Assembly (NCBI GenBank): GCA_963565915.1
Contig: OY751495.1
Span: 2,976,001-3,040,000 of the forward strand
Direction: 5' to 3'
DNA from: Entoloma clypeatum
Taxonomy: Eukaryota; Basidiomycota; Agaricomycetes; Agaricales; Entolomataceae
DNA: 64,000 nucleotides
The position numbers were made by a program, and so were the translations under genes. Numbering within the stretch: position 1 is the first letter of the stretch; every line of letters starts with the position of its first letter. The notes under the pieces are model-generated. The model was not told where the DNA came from. It searched no databases and saw only the letters and a program-made list of their open reading frames with translations. This document shows, one piece after another, positions 43,058-53,075 of the stretch.

Positions 43058-43600
43058 TTAAAACTCGTCTTCCTCCTCCGCATCATCTTCCAATGGCTCA
43101 TCCGATGATTGTTCTTCGTCCTCGCTTATGTCTTCCACCCAAGGGCCTCGCCGGGCTTCCTCCACTAATCCCGCATCCGGTGTCGGACCCATCCGACAAG
43201 TGCAGATGCATGCCTGCTCAAATTTGCAGATTTTCCGCTCCTGAATGGCCTCCTGATGGCAAGTCCGACAGCAAGCGGGACAGCGACTCATTCTCACCTC
43301 CCCAGAAGTCCAATCTACCTCGGGATTGTGCTCCTTGAGCCATGTGAATCCAAGTACAATATCCTGCTTTCCCAGTCCAGTTACAGCGAGCTGGGTCCGC
43401 TCTGTGTGATCCTGATATCGGAGTATAATGTCCAGGACCTCTGATATTGCTCTGGCGTCGTTCGGAGTACCGTTGACATTGTAGACAGGGATTGCACGTT
43501 GTAGCCTTCGGGTACTGAGTTGATGTTTCTCCACCAGGGAGCGATCAATGAAGGAGCCAGTCACTCCACTATCGAGAAGAGCCTTTTGTGAAAGGGTATC
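43058..43600 (-). pseudogene. pol: Element D protease region
   Basis: The retropepsin DSGVTGSFID spans the start of the 43564 frame (active Asp just upstream, about 43583), followed by LGFTWLKEHNPEVDW. The C-terminal part has a Cys-rich stretch (CPACCRTCHQ...CKFEQACICTC) and an acidic tail; the Cys cluster is an unusual insertion between protease and RT. Confidence 0.75.
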
Positions 43601-43841
43601 CTTGGTGTCTGCAGAACAACATCTAGTTCAATAGCGTTGTCAGAGCCGTTGGAGGCCAGGATGTATTTTTTCGGAAGTCGTCATTCCCATTTTTGGAGTC
43701 GGGGTCGGACGACTTTCAGAGTCGGGGTAGGTGTGACTGAGGGTTCATTCTGCGTCGAGTCATAGGGAGAAGAAGTAAAATCTGATTCATCTATAGACAA
43801 GGAAGCATAATGATTGCTAGTGGACAACGAGGGCACACCAT

Positions 43842-44983
43842 TCACTTGTTGTCGGGGGAAAAATCCTCTTGTTTGTCTTCCGCTTGCTCCGACGCTCCGG
43901 TGACATCGGAGGTAGACACCACTGCATCTTTAGTGGCTAGTTGGTCCATCATGTACTCCTCCTGTTCGTCCAACGTCATGAATCGGACGTCGAATCGGAG
44001 CGGACACTTGTGACTGAAATGACCAGTTTTACCACATCTGAAGCATACATTGGTGTTCTTACCCCTGACATGAGAGGCATCGATATCCATCACATTGGGG
44101 TCGTGGACGGTCGGAGTCGGAGCAATGACTGTCGGAGGTGCACACGGAATATAGGGGATGAAAGGTCGGGGAAATACAGATCCTGCCGCTGCCTTTGGTG
44201 CAGTCGGAGCAGTGCGGAAAGGGTTCGGGCATGTCGGAACTGTGGACTTGAAAGCTTTATTGGCAATTTGATTATCGTTGTTGACTCATGCGGCTGCATA
44301 CCAGGCAGTCCAAAAGTTAGTGTTGCAATTTCGGATTGGATGTCAGATCGGAGGCTATGTCAGAACTTAAGTACTATGTTCGTTCCTTCAGTGTACCCAG
44401 CCTTTTTGACATAATCCTTGAAGTCGTCAATGTAAGCCTCCACATCCCGACTACCTTGGTAATAGGCTTCTCCCTCAAGAATGAGCCATGCATCTTGTTC
44501 TTCGTTTTTTGGAGTGAACTCTGTGATGAACGCAGTTCAGAACTGCACCCAGGTCTGGTGACACGGAGCTCCGGTTCAACGCTCTTGTCGGATGATGCGG
44601 TCGGCAAAGCGAGCAGCATGTCCACTGTTCATGAAGGAAAGCGCCCAATAGATCCTAGCATGATCATCTGCAAACTGTTCCGGAACCAGTCCCATATACA
44701 GTTCGCAAGAATTAAGAAAAGTCCAACCAGTGGTACGTGCTCCATCAAAGTCCGACGGAGTTGCGGGTTTGGCCCGACGCACACCTGGATTGGCAGGTGT
44801 GATAGGGGCTGGCCGGAAGGCCGGAACTGGGGCCTCCGCTGGAGGGGGAATGGGAACAGGTGGAATAGCGGCACAGATAAGTTGTTCAAGTTGAGCGGTA
44901 ATGTTGGTGAGGGTCTGGCAGTGTTCCTGGAACTCATGTTCAAGCGCAGCAAGACATTCGGGGTCGTCCATTTCTACGTGCAA
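43842..44983 (-). pseudogene. gag: Element D Gag, one zinc knuckle
   Basis: The N-terminal part (44983-44576) has a helical start and PATPSDFDGARTTGWTFLNSCELYM, the usual gypsy capsid block; the middle is out of frame; the C-terminal piece (44093-43842) carries CFRCGKTGHFSHKC. Frameshifts near 44576 and 44300 separate them. Confidence 0.82.
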
Positions 44984-45159
44984 TACGGAGTCACCAGTTA
45001 CAGAGTGGTAGGCAGAATGTTGGGAAGAGGGATTGGAAGGGGTGTCAGATGTACCGGAATCGGAGGAGGGTGGACTCGAGTCCGTGTCGTCAACTCCGAA
45101 GCGTGGAATGGCTTCAACAGTACAATTTGTACCCGGTCTGTTTAGAGAGAACTTTCTAC

Positions 45160-45392
45160 TGTAAGGGCGACCTTACGATCCAACAACTCTGAAGTGCTCC
45201 GAAGTGACTCCGATGTTGGACGACTTGCAAGGGAAATCCGAGGTTAAATTAGACTCTACAAAGTACAATACGAGGCATACCTTGCAAGGGAAATCCAAAG
45301 AGAAAGTTTTGAGGATTCCCTTGCAGGCTAGACAGCTATATAGACGACGAGAATTGGAAATGAGGAGAGGAATGTTGAAATACGACAAAGAT
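45160..45392 (-). repeat. 5' LTR of element D, first part
   Basis: Begins TGTAAGGGCG and runs to the copia E insertion. It contains an extra duplicated CTTGCAAGGGAAATCC segment (about 45223-45300) absent from the 3' LTR. Minus-strand TATATAG is at about 45336-45342. Confidence 0.87.
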
Positions 45393-45699
45393 TGTTGAAG
45401 TTCCACCTGGGCGCTAGCCACAGGTGTACTGAGCAACATAGCTACAGTGGAAGTACTCTACGATACCGCTATGGTCACTTACATGGTTTGGAGGGGGTAA
45501 GGCTAGTGAGAGCGGTTGAGGCTGGTGAGAGCGATGGAGCTGGTTAAGAGTCAAGAGACAACTTGATATTGACAGTTTCCTGGTCTTATATACCGTACTA
45601 CTGTTTGTACCAACCAAACAAGTATGTAATGAAGATATGTAAAGGTCACGTGATGTAATCTAATCTAATCTAATCTACGTGATGGGAAAAGTTTCAACA
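45393..45699 (-). repeat. 3' LTR of copia E (307 bp)
   Basis: TGTTGAAGTTCC...GTTTCAACA with inverted ends TGTTGAA/TTCAACA; contains a TAATC tandem run near its end. Confidence 0.93.
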
Positions 45700-45774
45700 C
45701 CCCCCCATATTTAGTACATACTTCTAAATACATTTTACTTTTTCCCACATATATATATAGGTACTTTGTTTCGC

Positions 45775-48700
45775 CTAGTTTTTTATCAATCCGAAGTACG
45801 GGATAAACTTGGAAAAGAGGATTTTTCCCAGATTCTTAGTTAAAAGATCTGCAGGGTTGTTCACTCCTTCAATGAATTCGACCGTAATTATCCCTTCGGA
45901 GACTTTTTCTCTGACGAAGTGGAATCGCACGTCAATGTGCTTGGATCGCTTCTCAGTTACAGGGTTGGATGCGATAAAGACGGAGCCGTTGTTATCTCCG
46001 TAGATCGGTACTGATCCGATCTGCATTCCAAGTTCGGCAAGCATGCTTCTCAGCCATGTTGCTGCGCAACTGCAGTCTGATAACGCCATATACTCTGCTT
46101 CTGTGGAAGAGAGGGCGATGGTCTTTTGCGCCGATGATACCCATGTCACTGCTCCAGACGCCAGTGATATGAAGAAGCCAGTGGTAGACCTCCTCGTGTT
46201 TTCATCTGACACCCAGTCGGAGTCTGTGAATGCATAGATTCCTTTCCCTGAGTCACCATCATACATGATTGCGTAATTTTTTGTCGCTTTCAGATACCTG
46301 CAAATATCCCTAGCCACTTCTAAATGGCGTTTGGTGGGATTTGCGGAAAATTGCGACATTTTGATCACGGCAAAACAGATGTCTGGCCTTGTTCCAATCA
46401 TCAGATATAGAAGTGATCCGATGACGGATTGGTACTTTGATTGAAGTTCTGCATTGGGTTCATCTTCGGACATCATGGGTTTGTAGCCCATAGGAAGTGG
46501 GGTATGGGTGGCGTTAGATTCGCTCATCCCCATTCGTTCGAGTATTTTCTCAAGGTAAGGTACTTGATCGATGAAGATACATTTCCCGCATTGCCTTATT
46601 TGGATAGAGAGAAATTCTTTCGGTTCCCCATCAGGCACAAGGTGCCCTAGGTCCCTACATTCCCATGTGGTCATGAAGGCCTTCTTTTTCTCTAGTGTAT
46701 ATTCCCGGTTTGTGCCGAGAAAAGCAGAGTCGTCGACATAGATGACGGCGATTACAATTTCCCCGTTGGTACTTTTGTGAATGAACACTCCCGCATTGGA
46801 GTGAAGCCGGACAAAGCCGAGCTTTTTCATGGAGGAATCAAGTTCCCTCCACCAGGCTAATGCGGCCTGCTTAAGTCCATATAGAGCTTTGAATAGTTGG
46901 TACACGAGGTGTTCTTTCCCTTTTACTATGTAGCCCTCAGGCTGTCGCATGTAAATGACCTCACGGAGCGTTCCATAGAGGAAGGCTGATGAGACGTCCA
47001 AAAGTGTCATGAACCACCCTTCAAGGGCTGTCAATGCCAGTATTAGTCGGACGGTTTCATATCTTACGACTGGTGAGAAGATCTGATCAAAGTCGATCCC
47101 TTCAACCTGTGAAAAGCCTTTTGCGACGAGACGTGCTTTCAGGCGGCCGTCGGACTTTTCGTTGTAAACCCATTTGTTCCTTAGAGCTTTCCTTCCTGCA
47201 GGCAGGGGTACTAGCTCTGTGATCACCCCGCGGCGTTTGAGCATGTCTAGCTCTTTACGTTCAGCCGCATACCAGTCTTCTTTATTTGGAAGAGGGTATA
47301 TGTCTTTATGGGACATGTCGACAATGCCAACTTGGACTGATATCACCTCCATCAGGAGGTCATTCATCCATGCTGTTTGACCGCCCAATCTCCGTCTTCG
47401 ATCTAATTTTTCAAGATCAGACGCTGGAGTGTCTTCCCCATAGATGCTTCCTGGCATCTTCCGAACTCGTTGTTCCCTGATCGGTCGATCTGGTACTTGC
47501 TCGGGTTCCGGAGTGGGTACTCGCGGCTCGTCATCAGGCTCACTGGCAGGCAATTCGTTGTCTGATTCAGGTTGATCCTGTTCAATGGGAAGTGGGTCAT
47601 GAGGTGTTTCATTGTGACTATCGTCGTCATTGCTGCCGGGAATGAGATCCTCAAACTCATCAGCCGGCTCTGGGTCTTCCATTTCTGGGTGGTTTTCTGG
47701 CAACGGGTCGATATGGCATCTAGGGTACTTGCTTTCATCAAAGATAGCTTTCCCTCCCATGAAAATCGTGTTGGTCTCAGGATCCATGAAGCGGTATCCT
47801 TTGACCCCTGGTTTCGATCCGAGATAAATCATCAATCGGGATCTTGATTCCAGGGAGTTCCTATGTTTCTCCTTTGGGATATATACATATGCTTGACATC
47901 CAAATACTCTGACGCTGGACATGTCGGGGATCTCATTGGTCACCCTGAAGTAAGGGGTTTTCCATTCAAGACGCTGCATTCCATGATCGGCAAGTACATC
48001 TTTGTATTCGTCAAATTCTCCACCTCCATCAACTCGCCACTTCTTAGGAGTAGCGGCAAATTGGTTCTGGATCATTGCAAGAAACTGTCTCAGTGCCGTG
48101 ATGGCACCAGACTTTTTTCTAAGCAAGACGACCCAGACATGAGATGAAAAATCATCCAAAAACATGAGGAAGTATTTGTACTTGTGGTACGATGCCGTGG
48201 ATATCTGTTTCAGGTCTGAATGAATCAGATCGAAGGGTTTGACAGCCCTCGTCATTGAATTGGGGTATGACTGATTCGGCATTTTCCCTTTGAGACACCC
48301 CGTGCAGCTTTCCTGTGATTTCTCATGTACTAACGTTCTGGGTACTCCTTTGGTACTGGTGGGAATTTTATTGAGCGCCTGGTCATTTGGGTGGCCAAGG
48401 TGTTTATGCCAGGTTTCAACAGTGATTTCGCTAGAGATCACGTGGATTTGGTCATAGCGTATTTCAGTGTCTAACCAGTAAATGGTTTGTCCGATGAAAT
48501 GAGGCGAAAACTGTATTTTGTTCAGCCCTTTAGAGATATTAATTTCTCCGCGCATTCCATCAACTTTGTAACCATGGTTAAGGAAGACGCCTAGGGACAA
48601 TAGATGTGTGTCCATATCCGGAATATAAAATACCGGTCGTAGGAGATGGGTTTTAGTTTCCCCATTTAGGGTATGCCATACTGGAACGGCCCCAACTCCG

Positions 48701-50388
48701 AGTATCTCCAGTTTCTTTCCCTTTGCAGCTGTTTGGACAAATCGCTTAGCCTTGAGAGGCCTGTAGTATGCAAAGTCCTTGAACTCATGGGTAAAGTGTA
48801 ATGAGGCACCGGAGTCTAAGATCCATTGTGCGCGTTCTTTCTCCTTACAGTGTGTGCATGACGCAAAGTGCTTTGTATATTTTTTATATAGATCGCTGTC
48901 AATATGATCCATACATTCTGCACTAGTACTAGCTAATATTTTACACGTCTGAAAGGAGGTGTTATTAGCTTTCCTTAATTGGTCAGATTCAGGAGAGGGA
49001 GATGACGAACCGTCAAGTTCAATAAGCCCATCTTCGAATTGATCCGGCCCCATACGCTCGCTCTGATGGTCTATGTCCATCATCCTAAGGGTTTGGTCCA
49101 GTGGCGGAGTAACTCGACGCTGCTTGGACGGTCTTTCGTCTTCTTCTGGGATAATCGTATCCAGAATGCGAAGGTTTGACCCTGAGGGGCGAGCACCAAT
49201 GCCGCGCGCGAGTTTGCGAACATGGTCATTCTTTTTCCACATGGACGGTTTTCCAGATGGAAGTCCAGTGTACTGGGAAGGAGGCGGGTTCATACGCTGC
49301 AGGAGCGACTGCATTCTTGCGGAATCGGGCTGGGCGGTACTTGTCGTTTTCCCGCGACCAGTGACGGTGGTGAAGGACGGTGCCGGAAGAGGAGGGAAGT
49401 GGATGGCGGGAGCAACAAACTCAACCGTTTCCTCCACATGTTCGGACGCGTTGTCCGCAGTGTTGGTGTTTTTCTTCTGATTGCGCCAGCGTCCTTTTCC
49501 CTTCTTCTTTTCAGAAGCGGTACTATGGTCGGTCGAGTTAGGCTGCTTGTCAGCATCGTTCTGCCAGGTACTCGGCTTTTGCTGCTTTTCCCATTTGGGG
49601 TCCTGCCCCTTGCGCTTTGTCCCGGAGATTTTCCGGGCCTGCTCGTTGGACGCCCGAGTAGACCCTACCGCATACTTGCGCCGGTATTCAGAGATGATGC
49701 TTTCGGCGACGGCTTTGTAGGTGAAATCATCGGCGTCGTAGACCTGGAAAAGGGCGGTGGAGAGTGACGACCAGGCGTCGGGAATTGCATTGGCCAGGAT
49801 CATTGCCTGCATCAGATCGGGGACGATAAAGCTCGAATCGGCGAGCCGGGCGAAAAGAGACCCCAGGCGTTCGATTTCAGCCACGGGGTCGCGTCCAGAC
49901 AGCTTGTAGGTGGCGGCGGCCTTGAAGTCGCCGAAGATGACAGCCGGGGATACCTTGGAGTAGGCATCCTTCAGCGTTTTCCATGCGCCAAGTGCCGAGG
50001 TGCTGTCTTTAATGTGTCGCCTGATTGCCTCAGAGACTTTCAGACGGATCGCTCCAAGGGCTGTGTTGTCGTCCCTAATCCAGGCCTTTTCTTCCTTGCG
50101 GAAGCCGGGCTGGTCAACAGTGGTAACCAGCACAGGAGGAGCAGCGGCGGTGGGACCGGGAGTGGAGACCATAGTGGTGAAGTCGGCGATCACGGGACGA
50201 GTGATGTCGCCAGAGACAATGCGCCAGACTCCTTGATGGAGGAGGTAAGACTTCATTTTCTCGGCCCAGCTCTGGTAGTCAATGCCGTCAAAGGCGGTGA
50301 TGGTTTCGAGGGCAGAACGAGAGGTAGACATTGTAGATGAATCTAAGAAAGGGTTCCCAATCAGTGATGTGTTATGAATATGATTCAA
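45775..50388 (-). CDS. Copia Gag-PR-IN-RT-RNase H polyprotein, integrase partly deleted
   Basis: 1537 residues, complete frame. Gag-like N-terminus (residues 1-300; FDGIDYQSWAEKM), Lys/Gln-rich linker, aspartic protease WILDSGASLHF (about 522), GAG-pre-integrase WHKHLGHP...CTGCLKGK (about 660-700), integrase core start HSDLK (about 725) and RVDGGGEF, RT from about 1060 with LLDVSSAFLYG and catalytic YVDD (about 1217), RNase H with DSDW, STTGF and SSTEAEYMAL (about 1431). Near residue 806 the chain runs from DHGMQ to RLEWKTPY; the roughly 60 residues that normally carry the catalytic Glu (QQNGxxER) are absent without breaking the frame. No CCHC knuckle is evident in Gag. The start at 50388 is 14 codons before the MSTSRSALETITAF region and either Met could be used. 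Confidence 0.93.
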   Translation of the reverse strand: MNHIHNTSLIGNPFLDSSTMSTSRSALETITAFDGIDYQSWAEKMKSYLLHQGVWRIVSGDITRPVIADFTTMVSTPGPTAAAPPVLVTTVDQPGFRKEEKAWIRDDNTALGAIRLKVSEAIRRHIKDSTSALGAWKTLKDAYSKVSPAVIFGDFKAAATYKLSGRDPVAEIERLGSLFARLADSSFIVPDLMQAMILANAIPDAWSSLSTALFQVYDADDFTYKAVAESIISEYRRKYAVGSTRASNEQARKISGTKRKGQDPKWEKQQKPSTWQNDADKQPNSTDHSTASEKKKGKGRWRNQKKNTNTADNASEHVEETVEFVAPAIHFPPLPAPSFTTVTGRGKTTSTAQPDSARMQSLLQRMNPPPSQYTGLPSGKPSMWKKNDHVRKLARGIGARPSGSNLRILDTIIPEEDERPSKQRRVTPPLDQTLRMMDIDHQSERMGPDQFEDGLIELDGSSSPSPESDQLRKANNTSFQTCKILASTSAECMDHIDSDLYKKYTKHFASCTHCKEKERAQWILDSGASLHFTHEFKDFAYYRPLKAKRFVQTAAKGKKLEILGVGAVPVWHTLNGETKTHLLRPVFYIPDMDTHLLSLGVFLNHGYKVDGMRGEINISKGLNKIQFSPHFIGQTIYWLDTEIRYDQIHVISSEITVETWHKHLGHPNDQALNKIPTSTKGVPRTLVHEKSQESCTGCLKGKMPNQSYPNSMTRAVKPFDLIHSDLKQISTASYHKYKYFLMFLDDFSSHVWVVLLRKKSGAITALRQFLAMIQNQFAATPKKWRVDGGGEFDEYKDVLADHGMQRLEWKTPYFRVTNEIPDMSSVRVFGCQAYVYIPKEKHRNSLESRSRLMIYLGSKPGVKGYRFMDPETNTIFMGGKAIFDESKYPRCHIDPLPENHPEMEDPEPADEFEDLIPGSNDDDSHNETPHDPLPIEQDQPESDNELPASEPDDEPRVPTPEPEQVPDRPIREQRVRKMPGSIYGEDTPASDLEKLDRRRRLGGQTAWMNDLLMEVISVQVGIVDMSHKDIYPLPNKEDWYAAERKELDMLKRRGVITELVPLPAGRKALRNKWVYNEKSDGRLKARLVAKGFSQVEGIDFDQIFSPVVRYETVRLILALTALEGWFMTLLDVSSAFLYGTLREVIYMRQPEGYIVKGKEHLVYQLFKALYGLKQAALAWWRELDSSMKKLGFVRLHSNAGVFIHKSTNGEIVIAVIYVDDSAFLGTNREYTLEKKKAFMTTWECRDLGHLVPDGEPKEFLSIQIRQCGKCIFIDQVPYLEKILERMGMSESNATHTPLPMGYKPMMSEDEPNAELQSKYQSVIGSLLYLMIGTRPDICFAVIKMSQFSANPTKRHLEVARDICRYLKATKNYAIMYDGDSGKGIYAFTDSDWVSDENTRRSTTGFFISLASGAVTWVSSAQKTIALSSTEAEYMALSDCSCAATWLRSMLAELGMQIGSVPIYGDNNGSVFIASNPVTEKRSKHIDVRFHFVREKVSEGIITVEFIEGVNNPADLLTKNLGKILFSKFIPYFGLIKN

Positions 50389-50681
50389 GAAAACAATTAA
50401 ATGATTCCTTATGACATATTCCCTTTAGGAATAGCAGTCACGGGAAAACCCTTTATATGTCAGAAACGTATAAGGTGCGATCAACGTTTCCACATGGAGT
50501 GTACTAGGTCAATCCCCTTAGGGACGTCTCATGACAGGTACTTGTCATAATGACGTTCCCAGGTTCATATGTGAAGAAGTAAGACTCAGAACCTAGATCT
50601 TTCGATCGGTTCTTTGCCAACCAGGGTAGAGTGGGCAGGTACTCGCTGTTGCCAGCGTTTCCCAAGTCCCTCTGCTATCCG

Positions 50682-50693
50682 GGGCCCATAACC
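50682..50693 (-). other. Copia E primer-binding site, initiator tRNA-Met anticodon region
   Basis: Minus-strand GGTTATGGGCCC abuts the 5' LTR. Its complement GGGCCCATAACC matches the anticodon stem-loop (CAU) of eukaryotic initiator tRNA-Met as I know it, the half-tRNA priming used by Drosophila copia and yeast Ty5. Confidence 0.75.
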
Positions 50694-51002
50694 TGTTGAA
50701 GTTCCACCTGGGCGTTAGCCACAGATGTACTGAGCAACCAGCTACAGTGGAAGTACTCTACATGACCATTCTAGCCACTTACATGGTTTGGGAGGGGTGA
50801 GGCTGGTGAGAGCGGTTGAGGCTGGTAAGAGCAATGGAGCTGGTTAAGAGTCAAGAGACAACTTGTTGATATTGACAGTTTCCTGGTCTTATATACCGTA
50901 CTACTGTTTGTACCAACCAAACAAGTATGTAATGAAGATATGTAAAGGTCACATGATGTAATCTAATCTAATCTAATCTACGTGATGGGAAAAGTTTCAA
51001 CA
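50694..51002 (-). repeat. 5' LTR of copia E (309 bp)
   Basis: Partner of 45393-45699; differs by scattered substitutions and a 3-bp insertion (TTGTTGATATT versus TTGATATT). Confidence 0.93.
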
Positions 51003-51267
51003 AAGCTCGGGAGTAGGGATGGGAACAGAATATGTAAATCGGAAGTGTGCATGTGGTGGTATAAATCATTGCTCCGACATGCACTCAAACGCGGAGGACG
51101 GGTCGGAAGTGTCGGAGGTCGGAGGTGTCAAAGGATAGATGGAAACGAAAGGAAACGTAAAGTATAGTAATATAAATAATAGACATACCACAACGGTCGG
51201 AGGGTCGGAGGATGGGTCAGAGGTGTTGGAGGTGTCGGATTGAGGAAATCAGATGGTTGCCCTTACA
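51003..51267 (-). repeat. 5' LTR of element D, second part
   Basis: Resumes the D LTR after copia E and ends GCCCTTACA, followed by AATCT and the continuing F-box coding sequence. Confidence 0.88.
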
Positions 51268-51763
51268 AATCTCCTTGGATTTCTTGGATGTTTTTCTCAG
51301 CGCAAAGAACCTTTGGTACCTATCGGTAGGAGCAAAATCTGCGCGGTTCGTTCATCCCACATCTCTAATCACCATCTACAACATCATTTCTTTCGCTGAT
51401 GCGCTGCCTCAACTAGAAAGCTTATACATTCCATGGGGGCCGTTATTTGGGGGCGGTGAAGAGCGTGCAAGCCCAGGTGGCGAAGATTGCACAAGCTCAG
51501 CCAGTGAAAAATGCGCAAGCCCACCCCTTGGCAATGGGGTATTACAGCGTCTTGGCTATCCTTGTGGTTATGCCCTGGATTCCGATACCATCCCCACCCT
51601 GAGGGTTATTGAATCAGCATTTCCATCTTTAAGGCATCTCACTGTATTTTCTCGTTACACACTTTATTGGGATGATGCTGTAATTCACATAGGTGAGGAG
51701 CACATCCACTTCACGATCCACAGCCTCAATGTAGTTTATGAGGACAACTTGCATAGTAATTGA

Positions 51764-52489
51764 GTCAGATCGGCCTCTCTGATTACTATCTGTTCACATT
51801 TTGAAGTTCAAAATTTTGTCAATTAGTCTACAAGTCGTCTATGCTTGGTAGTATGCTAGACTGCGCATGTTTCGCTGTAACTGATACTATGCAGGCTCTA
51901 AGTAAGTTATCCGAAAGGCCAAAATGACTCTGCTAAGGCAGACTTGTAAGGAGAAAACCCTCGAACTCGGATATTGCCGTGCTCTGCAGTGGCCCACTCA
52001 CCAGTAGTATTGATGAGAGACTCTCGTCATATATAAAAGAAGGACGGCATTGTGTAAACGCCGCCCACAAAAGTGAAAATGAAGAAATTAAGTCTTCGTC
52101 TAGACAACTCAGCAATCATGTAAGCTGCATCCGTCGTGCTGGCCCAAACAGTGCTGGAACTATGGGTGGTCGCCCAACCTAGTCAGTAGGTGGAATATAT
52201 TGAATTCTGTGGTTACAGGTCAGGCATGATACATGGTGAGTGCTATTTACAGATGGTGATATATTGAGACCCTCATTATATCCTGGCCTCCCAACATGTG
52301 GTGCTAGGACTAGGCCCTCAATTGGGAGTCGGCATGCAGCATTCCCTTTTTAATTTGTTGGCATAGTTATTTATATTCCTTCCCAATCTCGATCCCGTCC
52401 TCCGAGTCATTCTAGTAGGACTCATGTTATTCCGAACATATGAGATCATAAAATATATTATAATTATTTCTGCATAGTAATGGGTGTGG
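51764..52489. other. Intergenic stretch downstream of the F-box gene
   Basis: No gene is supported. Short frames around 51933-52182 have no domain. Composition is ordinary and no clear repeat was seen. Confidence 0.4.
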
Positions 52490-53075
52490 GGGGGGTACAG
52501 AAAAGCTGGGGGTCTCCATATGCCCCGCCGCGTCTCCCATCCTGTGCCCCGTTGCGTCTCTCATCCCGTCCCGTTGATCCCATCCCGCCGCATCTCTTGT
52601 TAGTCCAGCCCCTTGATCCCCTGTCACTCACCTTGTTCCATCCGTCTCGCCTTGTCTCGGCCTCGCTTTTGTGTCCCCAGGTGGTTGACAGGGCTGCTGG
52701 GCACAAGGGACGGGTGTTGGGCATGTTGGGAGCGAGGGACGGCAGTTGGGCGTGAGGGACGGGTGTTGTGCACAAGGGACACCATTGGGCGTTGGGATGG
52801 GCGTTGTACGTTAAGGATGGGCGCTGGGTACGAGGGATGGCCGTTGGGCACGTTGGCAGCGAGGGACAGTAGTTGGGCGTGAGGGACGGCCGTTGTGCAT
52901 GAGGGACGCCGTTGGGCATTAGGGACGGCCGTTGTGCATGAGGGATGCCGTTGGGCGTTAGGGATGGGCGTTGTGGGTTAAGGACGGGTGTTGTGCACAA
53001 GAGGCGGCCATGGGGCACAACGGACAGCCGTTGGGCACGTTGGGGGACGGCAGTTGGGCATGAGAGGGGACGAGT
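52490..53075. repeat. GC-rich minisatellite, units about 21-24 bp
   Basis: 52690-53070 consists of degenerate units of the type GGGACGGCNGTTGGGCGTGA; 52500-52680 is a related CT-rich tract (CGTCTC(C/T)CATCC words). The unit resembles the 10676-10965 array. Minus-strand frames give periodic Pro/Asn/His/Arg translations and are not genes. Confidence 0.75.

Larger units (their letters stand above)
45393..51002 (-). mobile_element. Ty1/copia element E, nested in the 5' LTR of D
   Basis: LTRs 45393-45699 (3') and 50694-51002 (5'); target duplication AAGAT (45388-45392) versus AAGCT (51003-51007). A single 1537-codon minus-strand polyprotein lies between. The polypurine tract (minus-strand ATATGGGGGGG, 45700-45710) abuts the 3' LTR. 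The LTRs have diverged by several substitutions and small indels, so this is not a new insertion although the ORF is open. Confidence 0.95.
40183..51267 (-). mobile_element. Gypsy element D (chromovirus), hosts copia E
   Basis: LTRs: 40183-40606 (3') and 45160-45392 plus 51003-51267 (5', split by E). Target duplication AATCC (40178-40182) versus AATCT (51268-51272), one mismatch. Internal order on the minus strand is gag, PR, RT-RNase H, integrase, chromodomain, polypurine tract. Most frames are broken and the integrase core is deleted. Confidence 0.9.
38962..51763 (+). pseudogene. F-box/LRR-like gene, split by 11-kb nested retrotransposon
   Basis: Exon 1 38962-39258, intron 39259-39312, exon 2 39313-39372, intron 39373-39425, exon 3 from 39426, then the gypsy D insertion at 40183, and coding sequence again from 51268 to the stop at 51763. 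The F-box is TTLPVEVLEEIIRFVG...LSCRQLSAVALAELW (residues about 26-75), the Skp1-binding module of SCF ubiquitin ligases. Exon 3 begins DIQLPVN...YYARHMRHLC, typical of agaric F-box proteins, and the rest has LRR-like Leu-rich segments. Codons join cleanly across the insert (...LIDAEI-SLDFLDVFL). Between about 39590 and 39725 the best protein signal moves to another frame and back, so two compensating indels are likely. The substrate is unknown. Confidence 0.75.

Noticed and set aside
45650..45680. TAATC tandem run as a microsatellite of interest
   Set aside because: It is a short (about four-unit) part of the copia LTR, present in both LTR copies.
49073..49767. Plus-strand frames of 135 and 181 codons
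   Set aside because: They are antisense to the copia E Gag linker; no domain.
52464..53018. 184-codon minus-strand frame with periodic PNA/QRPSL repeats
   Set aside because: It is the translation of a minisatellite; the period follows the DNA repeat, not a protein family.
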